Below are positions 1 through 9,736 of a stretch of 64,000 bases of DNA, piece after piece. The position numbers were made by a program, and so were the translations under genes. Under the pieces are notes generated by a model. The model was not told where the DNA came from, made no database searches, and saw only the letters and a program-made list of their open reading frames with translations. Each line of letters begins with the position of its first letter. Within the stretch, counting starts at the first letter, position 1. This DNA is from Peltaster fructicola (lineage: Eukaryota > Ascomycota > Dothideomycetes), in contig CP051139.1 in NCBI GenBank assembly GCA_001592805.2, positions 4,774,001 through 4,838,000 on the forward strand, given 5' to 3'.

Positions 1-1136
1 TCTGTATGCGGCTGAAGTCTAAAGGGCTGTAATCATATACCGAGTAGTTGCTTGTCCGACTTCTGCCGCTGTCAGGCATGCCTTAGGCAGAGGTAGTGGT
101 GCTGTGTCCACGTGAGCCGAACCCTGAACGAGACACTCTCATCCTCTAGCTCTAGTGGGTCAGTTCTAAGCAAGCAAGGGTGGATAGTAGCGTTGGGTGG
201 TGTGTCATGGTTGAAAGCCAAATCTGTTGATATCTCATGATGGGCAACTGGACAGCTCAGTGTATGATGGTGGTCAGCGAATGGAGGACGTCAACTTTGG
301 CGGAAGAAAGACGATGGCCAGGTGTAGCGATCCTACTGATGAGCCTGTCGTCATGCACAACGTCTTGAGCTCTGCTCGAATCTGTACTCGATCCCAGCAG
401 CCGTTGACACAGCCAATCACAGAGAGATGTCTTATCACACGAGTATACCTGCCGAAATTGGTCCAGATCCACATGCTACTTTTTCTCCCAGGCTAGATAG
501 TAAATGAGAGGCCAAGACGACAGAATGATTGATCAAGCAGTGAAGTGTATGTGTATGCAGTAGCTGAACATGTTGTAAGTGCTGCTGTCTGGTAGCCTCA
601 AGCATGACCGTTGTTGTCGTTGCGGAGTAGGGATCAAGATCACCACAGTAGTGGGTGGTGTGTTGGGTGGTATTACGATGGCGCTCCACTGTCTGGAACG
701 ATCCCTCGTTGTGCAAGAAGAAGCAGCGGCGGCGACGACAAGAAGCAACCTCTCAAGCGTAGCCATCCCACTACTACCACTACTACATAGCGCGGATTAG
801 CAAAGAAGAATTGCGAGCAGATCTTACGGTCTACACTCTTCCTCTACTTCCACTCTTCAGCATTTACTCTTGTCGTGTCCAGCCTCGAATACCGCGAAAC
901 CATTTAACGATACCTATAATTCCTGCGCAGGTCGCAACATTTCCGAAGGGATCTCTTATCTCTGACGATCCGCCATTCTTCACCAGATCGGGAACGCCTG
1001 CGATCACCACTCACAGCCTTTCCCTCTCGAGTGCGCATAATTGGCATTGGTTCTGACCGCCTGAAGACACTCCTACCCTCCTGTCGTCGCACATGTCGAC
1101 AGTCGCATCCTCTCACTGCGCGCCCGATATCCCAAG
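1..1136. other. No gene recognised; upstream region of FYVE gene
   Basis: Only short overlapping frames without domain-like sequence are present. The last 300 bases are pyrimidine-rich and probably hold the promoter and leader of the FYVE gene that starts at 1137. No repeat or RNA gene is visible. Confidence 0.5.
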
Positions 1137-1988
1137 ATGATGGTTGCAACGGCTCCGGTCCTGACGATGGACAGAAGACTTTCGCCGACGGATACATACG
1201 GCAATGCAATGCCTCAGACGCCGCCTTCCGCGAACATTTCACCTACTAGTCTTCATTCTCACCTGCATGTACGACAATTGAGACCACAGAAGCAGCCACT
1301 GTACACACCGGCATGTTTGCGACCAACAGAGCCTCTCTCGCGACCGAAAGATATTCCTGGCGGCCCAAGAGCACCAGATACACCACCACAGAGCAAAGAG
1401 AGCAGTTTCGATAGTGCGAGGAGCACTAAGGGCGTGCTGGCAGGAGATGCGAATTGGGCAGCGTCACCTACCTCTATGGACGCGAGCACGCGACCACTGG
1501 ACTTTGATCCCTTCAGCGATGAGTTGGAAGCAGACGCTGTGATCGGTACACCGACCAGCGCACATTGGAAGGTAATGTTGCAGATGCTGTGTTGTGATAT
1601 GACGCTGACTTTGGTCACCCAGCCCGACTCCTCCTCTTCTAGCTGCACAGTCTGTCGGACACCTTTCACCTGGTACTTCCGACGACACCACTGTCGACGC
1701 TGTGGCGATCTCGTGTGCGCATCACATCTCCTCCGCAGCGTCCCTCTTGACTCAAACGCCCGCCTGCACAGCCAAGGCATACCCAGCAAAGCATGTGATT
1801 CTTGCTATGCAGAGTGGCGCAAACTCAAGGCTCTTCGACACTCCCGAGCCAACAGTCTCGCTCAGTCTGTCGACAGCTCGCAGACGCTGCAGTCACCGCT
1901 GGCTATCCCTGGGCAGGCGAAGCATCTTCAGGTCCAGCATGTCGGCAGCATGGCTCGATCAGAAGGTATGCAGTGGAGTACGTTTTGA
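1137..1988 (+). CDS. FYVE zinc-finger protein (PI3P-binding)
   Basis: Predicted 266-residue protein with one 51-nt intron (1572-1622, branch CTGAC). The unspliced frame is also open, but splicing creates WKPD, the WxxD signature that opens a FYVE domain, which supports the intron. The domain (about residues 143-220) has CTVC, the phosphoinositide-binding RRHHCRRCG patch, DLVC and a final CDSC, so all zinc ligands are visible. FYVE domains bind phosphatidylinositol 3-phosphate on endosomes and vacuoles. The N-terminal half is Pro/Ser-rich and looks disordered; the chain ends in WSTF, an ending I associate with fungal members of this family. The start is the first of two adjacent ATGs. No other domain is seen, so the precise trafficking role is unknown. 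Confidence 0.85.
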   Translation: MMVATAPVLTMDRRLSPTDTYGNAMPQTPPSANISPTSLHSHLHVRQLRPQKQPLYTPACLRPTEPLSRPKDIPGGPRAPDTPPQSKESSFDSARSTKGVLAGDANWAASPTSMDASTRPLDFDPFSDELEADAVIGTPTSAHWKVMLQMLCCDMTLTLVTQPDSSSSSCTVCRTPFTWYFRRHHCRRCGDLVCASHLLRSVPLDSNARLHSQGIPSKACDSCYAEWRKLKALRHSRANSLAQSVDSSQTLQSPLAIPGQAKHLQVQHVGSMARSEGMQWSTF

Positions 1989-2711
1989 CTGACGATCTCA
2001 TGAAACTGATTGGCGGGTATACGAATGATATTGCATCTGGTGCGAAGGGAGGTGTTTTCATCCCAGTGCGGGATTTGCGGGTTTGGTCATACTGAGCATT
2101 TTCTTGTTTGCGTTCTAAGCGTTCGATGCCCTTGATAGACAGTACTTATCTGGCGCCGTAATGCAGATACATCCTAGACGAGTTGTCAGTCGAAAAGTAT
2201 ACACTCAGCTTCATAACATACATGCATGCAGTAGCCCCAAGATTGATGCAAGGCTACGTTTAGGAGACCGGCTGTGAACTGCATACCTTTGATAACAAAG
2301 AGGCCATAATTGCCAAGCGCGCTGAGCCCAAAATGTCTGTGGCCAATCAGCTGGACTTCCAGACCACAGCATCTTCTGCTCTACGCGCCCGTACCTCTTA
2401 TCACTTTACCACCTGCACAGTCTCTGTAAGCGCTTGGCTTGGTGCATAGCGTACAGAGCGATTCTCAGTGGACAGCCTCCAGCAGTACGACGATCAATAT
2501 CTGGGATGTCCTCGCTTGCGAGACAAGACAAGGATGGGCATACAGTCTTGCCATACCCATCGAATATGGATAAGTATCATGGCTTCGACCGTCGGCCATT
2601 GCCTCGACCTCTATTCCTCTGCTATCATTGCTTCAACGATCCGATCCTCTTTGCATCATCGCCTCAACGACCCGATCGCCCTCTCATATCATCCGTCTCC
2701 TGCCTTCCGCC
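1989..2711. other. Intergenic, no gene recognised
   Basis: The frames here are short and low-quality. The open frame that reaches the next gene from 2628 is taken as leader, because membrane-protein sequence starts at the ATG at 2712. Confidence 0.4.
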
Positions 2712-3478
2712 ATGCGGTCCTCCTTCATGATCAACCTAGCAATATCCTCGGTCTCTGCTATTCTAGCGGTAGCCATTCTAGCATGCTCAGCCCATGCCTT
2801 GAGCACGTTCAACACGCAACAGCAGAGTGATGTCTGGCTGCTTCCGATCTGGCGAAACCATTTCGACATCCGAGACTTGCAGCTTGCAGTCGCAACAAGT
2901 GCAGTCATTACAGTCCTCAACCTGGCATACCTCCTGTCGACCATCTTGTTGAGAGTTCGTCTCAAGAGCGCAGTTCTCCGGCGTCGTACTGACCGCAACA
3001 GGTGCCCTCCACGGCAGTCAATACTACAATCGCTACACTTGGCGCCTCCATTGCTCTGGTGGCAGTGATCTTCCCAGCTGTGGTGAATAACCAAAAGTCA
3101 GCATACGTCGACACGCTGCGCACATGGACGTGTGGTTGGAACTCCATGAACCTTAGTAGCGATGCTGGTCCTCCGTCCAGCTTTGCTACGATGTGCACTG
3201 AGTCGGTAGGTCTATCTGAACAAGATTCTCGCCACAGACTAACGAGACGGCAGCGATTCGCGTTCTATGCAATCATCCCAGTGTTCATTCTTCAGCTATG
3301 CTTGCTAGCGAGCAGCATCTATGAGCCTGTCGTTGACAGACGACGAGCACAAGCATTTGGTGCTGGAGTTGAGAAGGGCCATTCTATGGACTCATATCAG
3401 CGCCAGGGATCGTGGGACACTTCGAGGAATAGTCCAAAGGCGCATACCGTGGAGACTATTCGTCCTGTAGCTGCGTAG
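2712..3478 (+). CDS. Four-helix membrane protein, MARVEL-like
   Basis: Three exons: 2712-2954, 3002-3205 and 3254-3478, with introns of 47 nt (branch CTGAC) and 48 nt (branch CTAAC), give a 223-residue protein. Both joins keep phase. Four hydrophobic stretches are visible: near residues 5-25, 58-81, 90-110, and just after the second intron (starting RFAFYAIIPVF). A Cys/Trp-containing loop (TWTCGWNS) lies between helices 3 and 4, followed by a polar C-terminal tail of about 50 residues. This is the topology of small fungal tetraspan proteins of the MARVEL/SUR7-like kind, which organise plasma-membrane domains. The family assignment rests on topology only; no catalytic motif is seen. The second intron is in frame, so an unspliced version is also open. 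Confidence 0.65.
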
Positions 3479-4093
3479 CTACATTGTAGCCTTCAGGAGG
3501 AGTCTTGTCACGAATCGGGTGTATAGCCTGTGATAATGCATGGTCAGCTCTATTGCGCCCATCTATGGTCATCTTCTCAAATGTCATGCTACAGTGGTGT
3601 TGTCAGGCCATCCTTGGGAGCATACAGTGCAAACTCATGCATGCCTGCTGATGCTCAGATCAGGATTATCTATCCGAACGCACCACTGACAGAACTTGGA
3701 GGCTTACATATCGCCCCAGATTGTCCCTGGCGGTTGGTGACTGATCCTTGGACGTAAGCAGGTACTTGGCGTTCTCCAGTGACCGAGCTGTGACAACGTT
3801 GTGATCGCATTCAGCCCACGCTCCACAACGCCCGCTCCACGACAGCAGCTCATATCTTGCAAAGCCAGACATAACACTCCTTTTGGCAGGCTTCGCGACG
3901 CAAACTCGGTCTAACCTCAAGCCTCCTCGATGCTTCAGAGACTGCGTATGCACGCTCTCGCGTGGCACTGATCGAGGCGGACGTACAGTTGAGGCTCATA
4001 CTGCTGCCTGTCAATCAGAAGATACCTTCCACCAAGTGCTTGTTCACCTCACACGATCGAGCTACACTCCACTGCAGTTATCGCACGCCCATT
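3479..4093. other. Intergenic, promoter side of PIS1
   Basis: No convincing coding sequence. It holds the 3' end of the tetraspan gene and the upstream region of PI synthase. No regulatory motif could be assigned. Confidence 0.4.
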
Positions 4094-5080
4094 ATGGCTA
4101 GCAAGAGTAGACCCACAAGCGCGAATGGCACTCTGAACGGCTCGGCAACACACAGCAGGCCAACGAACGAAGAGGAAGAGCACGACCTTGGCACGGAGGA
4201 GAACATCTTCTTGTTCGTACCGAACATCATTGGTACGGCTCACTGCAAGACTGCGGTGTAAGAGCTGACATGATAACAGGCTACGTTCGAATCGTCCTTG
4301 CAGTGGGATCCCTGTACTTCATGCCTCTCCATCCCCGGCGATGCAGCTTCCTCTACTCGGTGTCCTGTCTACTTGATGCTCTAGACGGTCTGGCAGCGCG
4401 CAAATTCAAACAATCAACCAGGTTCGGTGCGGTCCTCGACATGGTCACGGATCGATGCGCAACGACATGTTTGCTCGTCTTCCTGGCTACAGCCAAGCCA
4501 GCGTACAGCATGATCTTCCAAGGCTTGATCAGTCTTGATTTTGCAAGCCACTACATGCATATGTATGCTACGCTGGCCCTGGGAGGGCAGGGACAAAGCC
4601 ATAAGACAGTGTCTCAGGAGAGAAGTCGGATTATGCATCTGTACTACAACAACAAGGTAAGGAGCATCGTGTGGTTCAGAGTATTTGTACTGACGGCTAT
4701 AGTGGGTTCTCTTCACTTGCTGCGCTCTGAATGAGCTATTCTTCATTGCACTCTATCTCCTATGCTTCAGCAGTCCGCTGATAACACCAGCATTGTTGCC
4801 TGATGATGGGCTCATCACCAACAGTACCTCGCCTGCTATCGAGCAGCCTCGTCTTCTCTTCCCTTCTCCCTTCTCGGCCGCGGCCATGGAGATGGCGAGA
4901 GCCAACAAGATGGACTCACTTGGGCCTTGGATTTTGACTGTAGCCAGCGCTCCTGTCATGCTGGTTAAGCAGTATGTGAACGTGCTCCAGTTGATCAAAG
5001 CGAGTACGTGGCTCGCTGAGGGCGATCGTCGAGATCGTAAGAAGGCTCTTGAGCTGGAGAGGCAGAGAAAGGCTGTGTGA
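4094..5080 (+). CDS. PIS1: CDP-diacylglycerol--inositol 3-phosphatidyltransferase (PI synthase)
   Basis: Makes phosphatidylinositol from CDP-diacylglycerol and myo-inositol in the ER membrane; essential in yeast. Three exons (4094-4232, 4280-4656, 4703-5080) encode 297 residues, with introns of 47 and 46 nt. The CDP-alcohol phosphotransferase signature D-x2-D-G-x2-A-R-x8-G-x3-D-x3-D is intact: DALDGLAARK, then FGAVLDMVTD. Several hydrophobic helices follow, and the C-terminus is basic and charged (residues about 270-297). The first about 40 residues are polar and acidic, a common extension in filamentous fungi. The join at intron 1 gives NIIGYVRI, the usual first-helix entry in this family. 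The product feeds phosphoinositides, the ligands of the FYVE protein at 1.1 kb, but I infer no functional linkage from that. Confidence 0.93.
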
Positions 5081-6157
5081 AAGAGCAGGCAGAGACACAG
5101 AAGATCGATCATGAAGAGTGGAAGGGGTACGAAGCTGCTTTGCTCCCTCTTGGACACTCCGACCACCCATTGAAGGTGACCACACCGCCGTGCACGACAC
5201 CGCACAGCGAAACACAATATATATGCGCGACTGCCAGCGTGCTCAGCAGATAGAAAGCAGGACACTTGCAGGCATAGACGGTGGCTGCAGACGCCACGCA
5301 CACACAACGCCGTGAAGCACTGAGACCGCTGGACCAATCTCGACGGAGCCGGGCACAACTCAGACATGTAGTAGAAGATACTGCCCAGGATTCAGTTCAG
5401 ATCTTCGTCAGGCATCGAGGAGATTCTTGAGAGCTGTCTCAGCTTCACTCATACTCTTGACTGCGCAAGCTTTGAACTGCGAGCTGAAGCTTCTGATCGA
5501 TGTCATCAATCTTGAGCGTTTCAATGCACGATCAGAAGGTAGCGAAGAAATGCTTGAGTACACATTCGAATGATTTTTGAGGCTGAGCAATGTGGCTAGC
5601 TAAAGAAGCAAGCCGAGGAGGAAGAATAGAAGCCTCGCCAATGCTACTCTCAAGATAGCAACAAAGGCGATTTTGTACCTGCACCATCCTTGCACACGGC
5701 TCCTGAATGCTATCCCTAGACGTCGAGATCTCTCCATATCGCACAGCTTGTGACCGACACCCATACAGCTGTCAGCGATCACTTGTCAGCTCTTCACATT
5801 CATTGTTCTTGTGATCCGGCGTGTCAGATGTCCGTCGTCCCAACCGTCAGGATTCTATCCAACAACTGAAAGCTGCCGAAAAGCTAGAGAGCCGCGCAAT
5901 AAGCCACGAGTCCACGACCGACGACATCCCTTTCTTTCGATTAGATTTTCTCCTCAAACAACACCTCTGCATCTTATCGACGACCCTTTCTGCTTGATCC
6001 AGACACTTCTGCGACCGCTACGACAGTATTCACGCGCGACTACACACACTTCAAGAGCGCGGCATATGAAACGTTAATACCGGACTGTTGCGCCAGCCAC
6101 GTTCGCTGATTGAATGAGTTTGAGTGAGCGAAGCAACATCACCAGCACAGCACCACC
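5081..6157. other. Intergenic, no gene recognised
   Basis: About 1.1 kb. Minus-strand frames around 5400-5780 are short and composition-driven. The stretch 5930-6150 is C/T-rich and looks like the 5' leader of the NIPA gene at 6158. Confidence 0.4.
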
Positions 6158-7549
6158 ATGGAGGACAAATACATCGGCCTGGCGCTGGCCATGACCTCGT
6201 CGATAGGCATCGGCTCGTCCTTCGTCATCACAAAGAAAGGCTTGAACGCAGCCGCGGAAACACATGGCTTTGAAGGAGATGGATTCGCATACATGAAGAA
6301 CCCAGTGTGGTGGGCAGGATTGATTACGATGGTTGTCGGCGAGGTTTGCAACTTCTCAGCATACGCATTCGCACCAGCGATTCTGGTCACACCTCTTGGA
6401 GCATTGAGTGTGCTTATTGGAGCAATTTTGGGCAGCTACTTCCTGGGCGAGCATCTGGGTGTACTGGGACGAGTTGGATGTGCGATCTGCTTGGTCGGAA
6501 GCGTTGTCATCGTGCTGCATGCGCCGCCAGATGGAGAGCTGAACAATATTGATGAGCTTCTGGCGCATGCTCTGAAGCCTGGTGAGCTGCATTGAGACTG
6601 GCTGAAGACGTTTGCTGACAGTCACAGGCTTCCTGATCTATGGCACTATCGTGCTCGTATTCGTCGTTGTTATGATTTACCGTGTTGCGCCTAAATATGG
6701 CAAGAAGAACCCTCTGGTCTATCTCAGCATCTGCAGCGCTGCTGGCGGTATTTCGATCATGGCTATCAAAGGCTTCGGTATTGCTTTGAAGCTTACCTTC
6801 GGTGGCAACAACCAGTTCACGTCGCCGAGCACGTACGTCTTTGCGATCACTGTTGCTGTCTGTATAGCGACGCAGATGAACTACTTCAACAAGGCTTTGA
6901 GCTCTTTCAGCACAAACATGTGGGTTACTCTGACATTGCTGTCAAGAATGAGCACTCGCTAATCATGCCCAGTGTCAACCCATTGTACTATGTCACATTC
7001 ACAACCTGCACTTTGGTGTCGTCCTTCACACTTTTCGGCGGACCTGAAGATCCTGTGAACACCCTATCACTGCTCTGCGGCTTTCTGACCACTTTTACCG
7101 GAGTTTACCTGCTCAACCTCTCGCGCGAGGACCCAGACGGTGTCAACTTAGGCATTCGAGAAGACGGACGAGGCAAATACGCAGAAGTAGACGGCATACC
7201 CATCGACGGCATAACTGGGCTCCAAACACGCCTGAGCATGCAGGCAAGGCGAAGTGAAGATGGTGGTCACGGCCACTCAAGACAAGGAAGCTGGAGTCTG
7301 AGGAGTCCTATATCGGGTTTGCCACGAAGGAGCCAAGACAACGTCATGCACTCGTATGATGTCGAGGCGCATAACCTAGGCGATCTAGCAGAAGATTCGG
7401 ACGAGAGCGACGGCAAGAGAACGAGTTTCGACGACGCGGATCTCAAGACGAAAGCAAATGGACGCAAGACGGGCGGTCCACGAGCGAATGGCATTGGCGT
7501 CAATGCTACCGCTTCCAAAAGTTTTGATCGCTTACGACGACAGTCATGA
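6158..7549 (+). CDS. NIPA-type magnesium transporter (DUF803)
   Basis: Three exons (6158-6581, 6628-6919, 6973-7549), with introns of 46 and 53 nt, encode 430 residues. Both joins restore family sequence: ...ALKPGFLIYG... and ...SFSTNIVNPLYYV.... The protein starts with the NIPA hallmark of a first helix followed by SSFVITKKGL, then about nine hydrophobic segments to residue ~300. A polar Ser/Asp/Arg-rich cytosolic tail of roughly 130 residues ends in SFDRLRRQS. NIPA proteins are membrane Mg2+ transporters of endosomes and the plasma membrane in animals; the fungal role is inferred from family. The start is the first ATG after a long leader (CACCATGGAG, good context). The gene is convergent with the minus-strand glycogen-binding-module gene. 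Confidence 0.9.
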
Positions 7550-7612
7550 TATGTATGAATATGTAACCTGTACAGCAATACCAGGAATGAGGGCCTGGCT
7601 TCAGTCTTGCAC

Positions 7613-7760
7613 TTCTGCAACTACTACACCGATGATGGCAGTGCGACGTCGCTTGCATCTATACTCCTGCAACTACCATATCGACAATGGCTGTGCAGAA
7701 TCGCTTGCATTTACACCCCTGCAACGACCATATCAACGATAGCTGTGCAGGACTCAGTGC
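7613..7760. repeat. 52-bp tandem repeat, about three copies
   Basis: Copies begin near 7614, 7666 and 7718 and share the core CTGCAACNACC followed by TGGCTGTGCAG-like sequence. The period is 52 bp, not a multiple of three. The repeat lies between two convergent genes and includes the last codons and stop of the minus-strand gene, so it sets that protein's C-terminus. Confidence 0.75.
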
Positions 7761-8811
7761 CGGGAAGGCAATGCAGCTTGTTTGTTGTTGTCGACCATGC
7801 CAGCTCATGCGGTATACTGACGTGATAGCATTTCTCTTCACCACGAAGGCCACGAATATGCAGCTTCGAGGATGTCTTCACAACCTCGGTCAGCTTGATG
7901 GAGGAGATACCTGCAGCAGGGAGAGATGGAGCTGGGTCTGGGTCCAGTTCGCGGCCTGAACAATCGCTGCTTCGACTGTCTTTGCGTTCCTCTCCTGTCA
8001 CACTATCTCGTCGTTGGTGTATCAGACCAGCACGGGGTGCCTGATCATTGACGATATGACGTCTGCAATCGCCGTCGTCGCCGCCTGTGGAATCGGACTT
8101 CTCAACGTCGTCTGTTTGGTGCTGCTGGGTTGGCTCGACCGGTGTGTCGGCACACCGAGTGGGCGTTGTACCACGATGGACATTACTCTTCCAGAGCTGC
8201 GACAGTTTCCGTGGCTCGGCCCTAGCAAGAGGGACGACATCTGGAGTGCTCGTAAGCCCATCATCTCGACTGACACCAGCACTGCTATGACTGAAGAATC
8301 TTGCCCGGCTCTTACGCTTGGGTGGCAACAAGGGAGCATACTTGGTAGCAGGGTCGAGAGTATACTGATAGCCCATCGACAGTACAGCCTTGTCCACAAG
8401 CTCGCAGACGCCAGAGTCACTGCGCGGCCGCATGAGCTCCTGCTCGATCTCATATGGGACCTCAAGGATATTCATCGACTGGCCTGGCAGCAGGGGACAA
8501 GCTGTGGTCTGGACTCGAGCATCGTCATAGGTCTCAATGGAGTCGTCGAGGCGATAGAAGTACCAGTACAGGCCGCCTTGCAGGAGTCCACCACTTCTAG
8601 GAGGAGAGAAGTTCGAGGAATGGCCGTCGAAGATGATATTATCGAATCGAAAGCATCCCGTCCAGTGTGTGGTACTTCGTCGGCGGTCGAGATTCATTGT
8701 GTATGCATGAGTGAAGTTGTCCCATGATCCTAAGAGCTCTACGCGACTTGTGCCGTGTGGTGCATTGAAGTTGAAGGTGATGAGCGTCTCCCTGCTCATT
8801 CTAGAGGTCAT
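7711..8811 (-). CDS. Protein with AMPK/CBM48-type glycogen-binding (E-set) domain
   Basis: The open frame from the ATG at 8811 encodes 366 residues. The N-terminal 120 residues look like the carbohydrate-binding E-set domain of AMPK-beta and CBM48 proteins: ITFNFNAPHGTSRVELLGSW with the typical GSWDNF turn, then a GGLLQGGLYWYFYRLDD strand pair and a CPLLPGQSMNILEVP ending. The rest is polar, with basic and Ser/Asp-rich stretches and no second domain. Fungal relatives are uncharacterised; a glycogen or starch scaffold role is an inference. The frame stays open upstream to 8994 through a hydrophobic 36-bp repeat, and MSRET at 8799 is another possible start, so the start is uncertain. The C-terminus runs into the 52-bp repeat, and a small unrecognised 3' intron cannot be excluded. 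Confidence 0.7.
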   Translation of the reverse strand: MTSRMSRETLITFNFNAPHGTSRVELLGSWDNFTHAYTMNLDRRRSTTHWTGCFRFDNIIFDGHSSNFSPPRSGGLLQGGLYWYFYRLDDSIETYDDARVQTTACPLLPGQSMNILEVPYEIEQELMRPRSDSGVCELVDKAVLSMGYQYTLDPATKYAPLLPPKRKSRARFFSHSSAGVSRDDGLTSTPDVVPLARAEPRKLSQLWKSNVHRGTTPTRCADTPVEPTQQHQTDDVEKSDSTGGDDGDCRRHIVNDQAPRAGLIHQRRDSVTGEERKDSRSSDCSGRELDPDPAPSLPAAGISSIKLTEVVKTSSKLHIRGLRGEEKCYHVSIPHELAWSTTTNKLHCLPGTESCTAIVDMVVAGV

Positions 8812-8838
8812 AACAGCAACTGCCGATGTGGTGGTCGT

Positions 8839-8970
8839 GAAAAGATTGGAGCAGAGCAGCAGAGCATGTAGCTCTACCAGGTCGAAGGTAATCAACAGAG
8901 CAGCTGGCGCTACAAGATCATAGTAGAGCAGCAGAGCATTCAACACTATAAGGTCTGAACATAATAGCAG
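8839..8970 (-). repeat. 36-bp imperfect repeat encoding LLLxxDLVxxxA units
   Basis: Read on the minus strand, the DNA gives four successive 12-residue units: LLLCSDLIVLNA, LLLYYDLVAPAA, LLITFDLVELHA and LLLCSNLF. They are in frame with the glycogen-binding-module gene just downstream. It may be translated as a hydrophobic N-terminal extension (start at 8994) or lie in the 5' leader; sequence alone does not decide. Confidence 0.6.
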
Positions 8971-9736
8971 GACACCCAGCTCTATTAGGGACAACGGCAG
9001 CTGGGCTCAACGCCTCATTTACAAACCGGCAACTGCATCGTCCTGCACCTCTCGAGCCCAAGACAGGACGAGGCATTGGCACCGAGGACAGCAAATCGCA
9101 GACAGCGCATGACCGGAAGTAAATCTGCCACTTGAAACCACTCAACAAACCGTAGGAGCCGTACACATGGAGCTCGGACAAGCTCTATACAGGAACCACA
9201 ATCGTGCAGTGCCTAGAAGAGCAGGGATGAGCGCCAATTTGTTGAAAACGTGAATGTCAATTTCAGAACTGCCCTGGAAGTCAAGTAAGACAAAGAGCCA
9301 AAGTAGTGCTGAGCGGCTGGTGGCAACCAATTGGTGCTGCTTTGTGGCTTGCAGAATTCAGTAGATCCCGTCGGGTCTAAGGAAAGACTCCCTGTCATTG
9401 CTCGCGAAAGGTACCACGCCAATGCGTGACCTGCAGTGAAATGCCGACAACCATGGTTCCTGGAGGACAAGGATCATAGATGCGTTGGACCTTGTTCCGC
9501 GTCGTCCTAAGTCCTTGTTCATGCAGATGAGCATGTTGTGTAAAGCTGGCGAGCAGATTGTCAACCCTAATCAAATCACAATTGTGGCTGACTGTCGAGG
9601 TGTACCCACAGCCAAAAGCATATGCTCCTTTCGATGTTCTATCGTGCTTTTCGTAATCTCCTGAACGCCAGACTTTTTGGTTCTCTTCTCATGTATGGTT
9701 GTCCACCTAGTCGCTGCCGACGTGGCTCGTCGTCCC
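8971..9736. other. Intergenic between two minus-strand genes
   Basis: No coding region recognised. It contains the promoter of the glycogen-binding-module gene and the 3' region of 2-isopropylmalate synthase. Confidence 0.4.
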
